Part shown: positions 7,771 to 8,380 of the stretch, one piece after another
How positions within the stretch are numbered: the stretch's first letter is position 1
How the letters are laid out: the number at the start of each line of letters is the position of its first letter
Source of the DNA: an uncultured Duncaniella sp.
GTDB lineage: Bacteria > Bacteroidota > Bacteroidia > Bacteroidales > Muribaculaceae
Assembly: GCA_910578615.1 (NCBI GenBank)
Contig: CAJTRI010000013.1
Span: 23,310 to 31,689 of the forward strand
Reading direction: 5' to 3'
Length of the DNA: 8,380 bases
Made by a program: the position numbers and the translations under genes
The notes under the pieces: generated by a model
The model's input: the letters and a program-made list of their open reading frames with translations, nothing else
The model's database searches: none
Told to the model about the DNA's origin: nothing

Positions 7771-7960
7771 TGGTTATATCTAAAAATGATACTTTTTTGA
7801 TATTAACCTTTTTTAAGTAAATTTTCAGATTGTAACTTTGGAATGAAAAAAGATCCCTAAAATCGGTGACAAATTTGCAACAATCATGAAAACTACAATC
7901 AATTGACACCAAAAGTGGCTTTGAGACGTCTGTAACGGGGGTGCGGGACATTTTGAGATA
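7745..7960. other. AT-rich intergenic region without a recognised gene
   Basis: This stretch separates the minus-strand efflux promoter from the plus-strand RNA units. It contains a weak plus-strand promoter candidate at 7809-7840 (TTTT, 20 bases, TAACTTTG; the -33 box is imperfect), followed only by a six-codon ATG frame at 7886. It also holds an eight-base palindrome AGACGTCT (7924-7931) and a small G-rich island (7937-7947, GGGGGTGCGGG) that stands out against the AT-rich surroundings. A 95-codon minus-strand frame crosses the region, but it shows no protein-like composition or family motif. Confidence 0.5.
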
Positions 7961-7992
7961 TTTGGAAATATGGTTTTTGTGTTTTACCTTTG
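7961..7992 (+). promoter_or_regulatory. Bacteroidota-type promoter of a small RNA
   Basis: TTTG (7961-7964), then exactly 20 bases, then TACCTTTG (7985-7992), a full match to the Bacteroidota sigma-ABfr consensus TTTG / TAnnTTTG. Transcription would begin around 7997-8000. The next strong terminator is about 115 bases downstream, so the transcript is short. Confidence 0.8.
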
Positions 7993-7997
7993 CGACA

Positions 7998-8118
7998 TGA
8001 ACAAAGAAAATTGGTAAACGCAAAAACAAGCATTTGTTTAGACATTTATAAATCCACTGACGTTAAGTACTATGTGTAAGCAGTGAAGGGTGACCGTGAG
8101 GCCGTCCTTCACTATTTT
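7998..8118 (+). ncRNA. Putative small RNA of about 120 nt
   Basis: This is a transcript bounded by a consensus promoter (7961-7992) and an intrinsic terminator (8082-8118). I recognise no known RNA family in it. The 5' half is A-rich and unstructured apart from a weak AT hairpin, AAACAA (8024-8029) with TTGTTT (8034-8039). CACTG (8055-8059) can pair with CAGTG (8081-8085), which overlaps the left arm of the terminator, so two exclusive folds are possible. The only ATG frame at its 5' end is six codons (MNKENW, 7997-8017), starting at or before the predicted start site, so a protein product is unlikely. It could be a trans-acting small RNA or an attenuated leader for a gene to the right. The start position is accurate only to a few bases. 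Confidence 0.6.
8082..8118 (+). terminator. Intrinsic terminator of the small RNA
   Basis: AGTGAAGG (8082-8089) pairs with CCTTCACT (8106-8113). The stem continues as G-U, U-G and G-C pairs, an A-C mismatch, then CC (8094-8095) with GG (8100-8101) capped by a GUGA loop of the GNRA class. TATTTTTATATTTG follows. The wobble pairs would be C-A mismatches on the opposite strand, and only the plus strand has the T run, so it works for plus-strand RNA. Confidence 0.88.
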
Positions 8119-8155
8119 TATATTTGTCTGTATTGTCAACATTTTTGTAGAGATA

Positions 8156-8187
8156 TTTGTTAATGTGTGGAAATGATATTATCTTTG
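8156..8187 (+). promoter_or_regulatory. Second Bacteroidota-type promoter, reading out of the window
   Basis: TTTG (8156-8159), 20 bases, then TATCTTTG (8180-8187), a consensus match with the same spacing as the promoter at 7961. It lies 38 bases after the end of the small RNA terminator, so it starts a separate unit. Transcription would begin near 8193-8195 and continue past the window edge. Confidence 0.8.
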
Positions 8188-8192
8188 CAATG

Positions 8193-8380
8193 AAAATTAG
8201 GGTATAGAGAGTTTTCTACCCGTCAGTTTTCAATGATGGAGACTGTCTTTGCGTTCATTTATCGATGCTTTTGGTTCGCCGGACGGCTTTTATCTCACGT
8301 TTCCTCCTCTGTTTGGATGTTTTCCTCGAAGTCTTTTCGTTACACCTGATTACGTATTTTGGTTATATGTGGTTTGACGT
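8193..8380 (+). other. Transcribed leader or start of an unidentified gene, cut by the window end
   Basis: This is downstream of the promoter at 8156-8187. A 5' hairpin pairs GGGTA (8200-8204) with TACCC (8217-8221), extended by a few inner pairs. The following sequence is rich in C and T (about 8262-8345). Two overlapping frames exist. One is a complete 38-codon ATG frame at 8233-8349 (starts MMETVFAFIYRC, ends SFRYT). The other starts at ATG 8265 (MLLVRRTAFISRF) and stays open to the window edge. Neither has a clear ribosome site or a family motif I know, and the two cannot both be main genes, so I call neither as coding. A long untranslated leader of a gene further right is the simplest reading. 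Confidence 0.4.

Noticed and set aside
7742..8029. A 95-codon minus-strand frame in the AT-rich intergenic region
   Set aside because: Its composition reflects AT-rich DNA, it has no motif or ribosome site, and it lies antisense to the clear plus-strand promoter.
1..8380. CRISPR array, mobile element, tRNA or toxin-antitoxin signatures
   Set aside because: No regularly spaced repeats, long terminal inverted repeats, transposase motifs, tRNA-like folds or paired small toxin genes were seen on either strand.

Overview
This window looks like part of the chromosome of a member of the Bacteroidota, probably order Bacteroidales (Muribaculaceae or a relative would fit). The evidence is the shape of the promoters (TTTG, about 20 bases, then TAnnTTTG), A-rich start regions with poor Shine-Dalgarno sites, moderate GC content in genes against very AT-rich intergenic DNA, and the style of the proteins. 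The order-level call is an inference from these traits; no taxonomic marker gene is present. The window shows no transposase, integrase, CRISPR array, tRNA or rRNA.

Layout. Bases 1-120 are a short leader containing a large imperfect hairpin. A complete ribonuclease E/G family gene (rng, plus strand) follows at 121-1743. It converges on a three-gene minus-strand operon, and the 78-base gap between them is almost filled by one long hairpin that can end transcription from both sides. Read in its own direction, the operon starts at 7552 and encodes an outer-membrane efflux channel (6167-7552), a lipoprotein periplasmic adaptor (5026-6141) and an inner-membrane RND (HAE-1) pump (1822-4998). The gaps are 25 and 27 bases. 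Together they make a complete tripartite drug or toxic-compound exporter that uses the proton gradient and spans both membranes. All three genes are intact, and the pump keeps its proton-relay residues.

The last 828 bases (7553-8380) hold no recognisable protein gene but have clear regulatory structure. On the minus strand a likely promoter near 7740 gives the efflux operon a leader of roughly 180 bases. That leader carries a 13-base palindrome, a possible nine-codon reading frame and a terminator-like hairpin whose G-U pair shows it works as minus-strand RNA, so attenuation or an upstream small RNA is likely. On the plus strand there are two well-formed Bacteroidota promoters, each with a 20-base spacer. 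The first (7961-7992) is followed after about 120 bases by a strong intrinsic terminator, which defines a probable small RNA gene. The second (8156-8187) drives a transcript that runs out of the window through pyrimidine-rich sequence.

The coding part of the window is ordinary. The most novel candidates are the unannotated small RNA at about 7998-8118 and the attenuator-like leader of the efflux operon.
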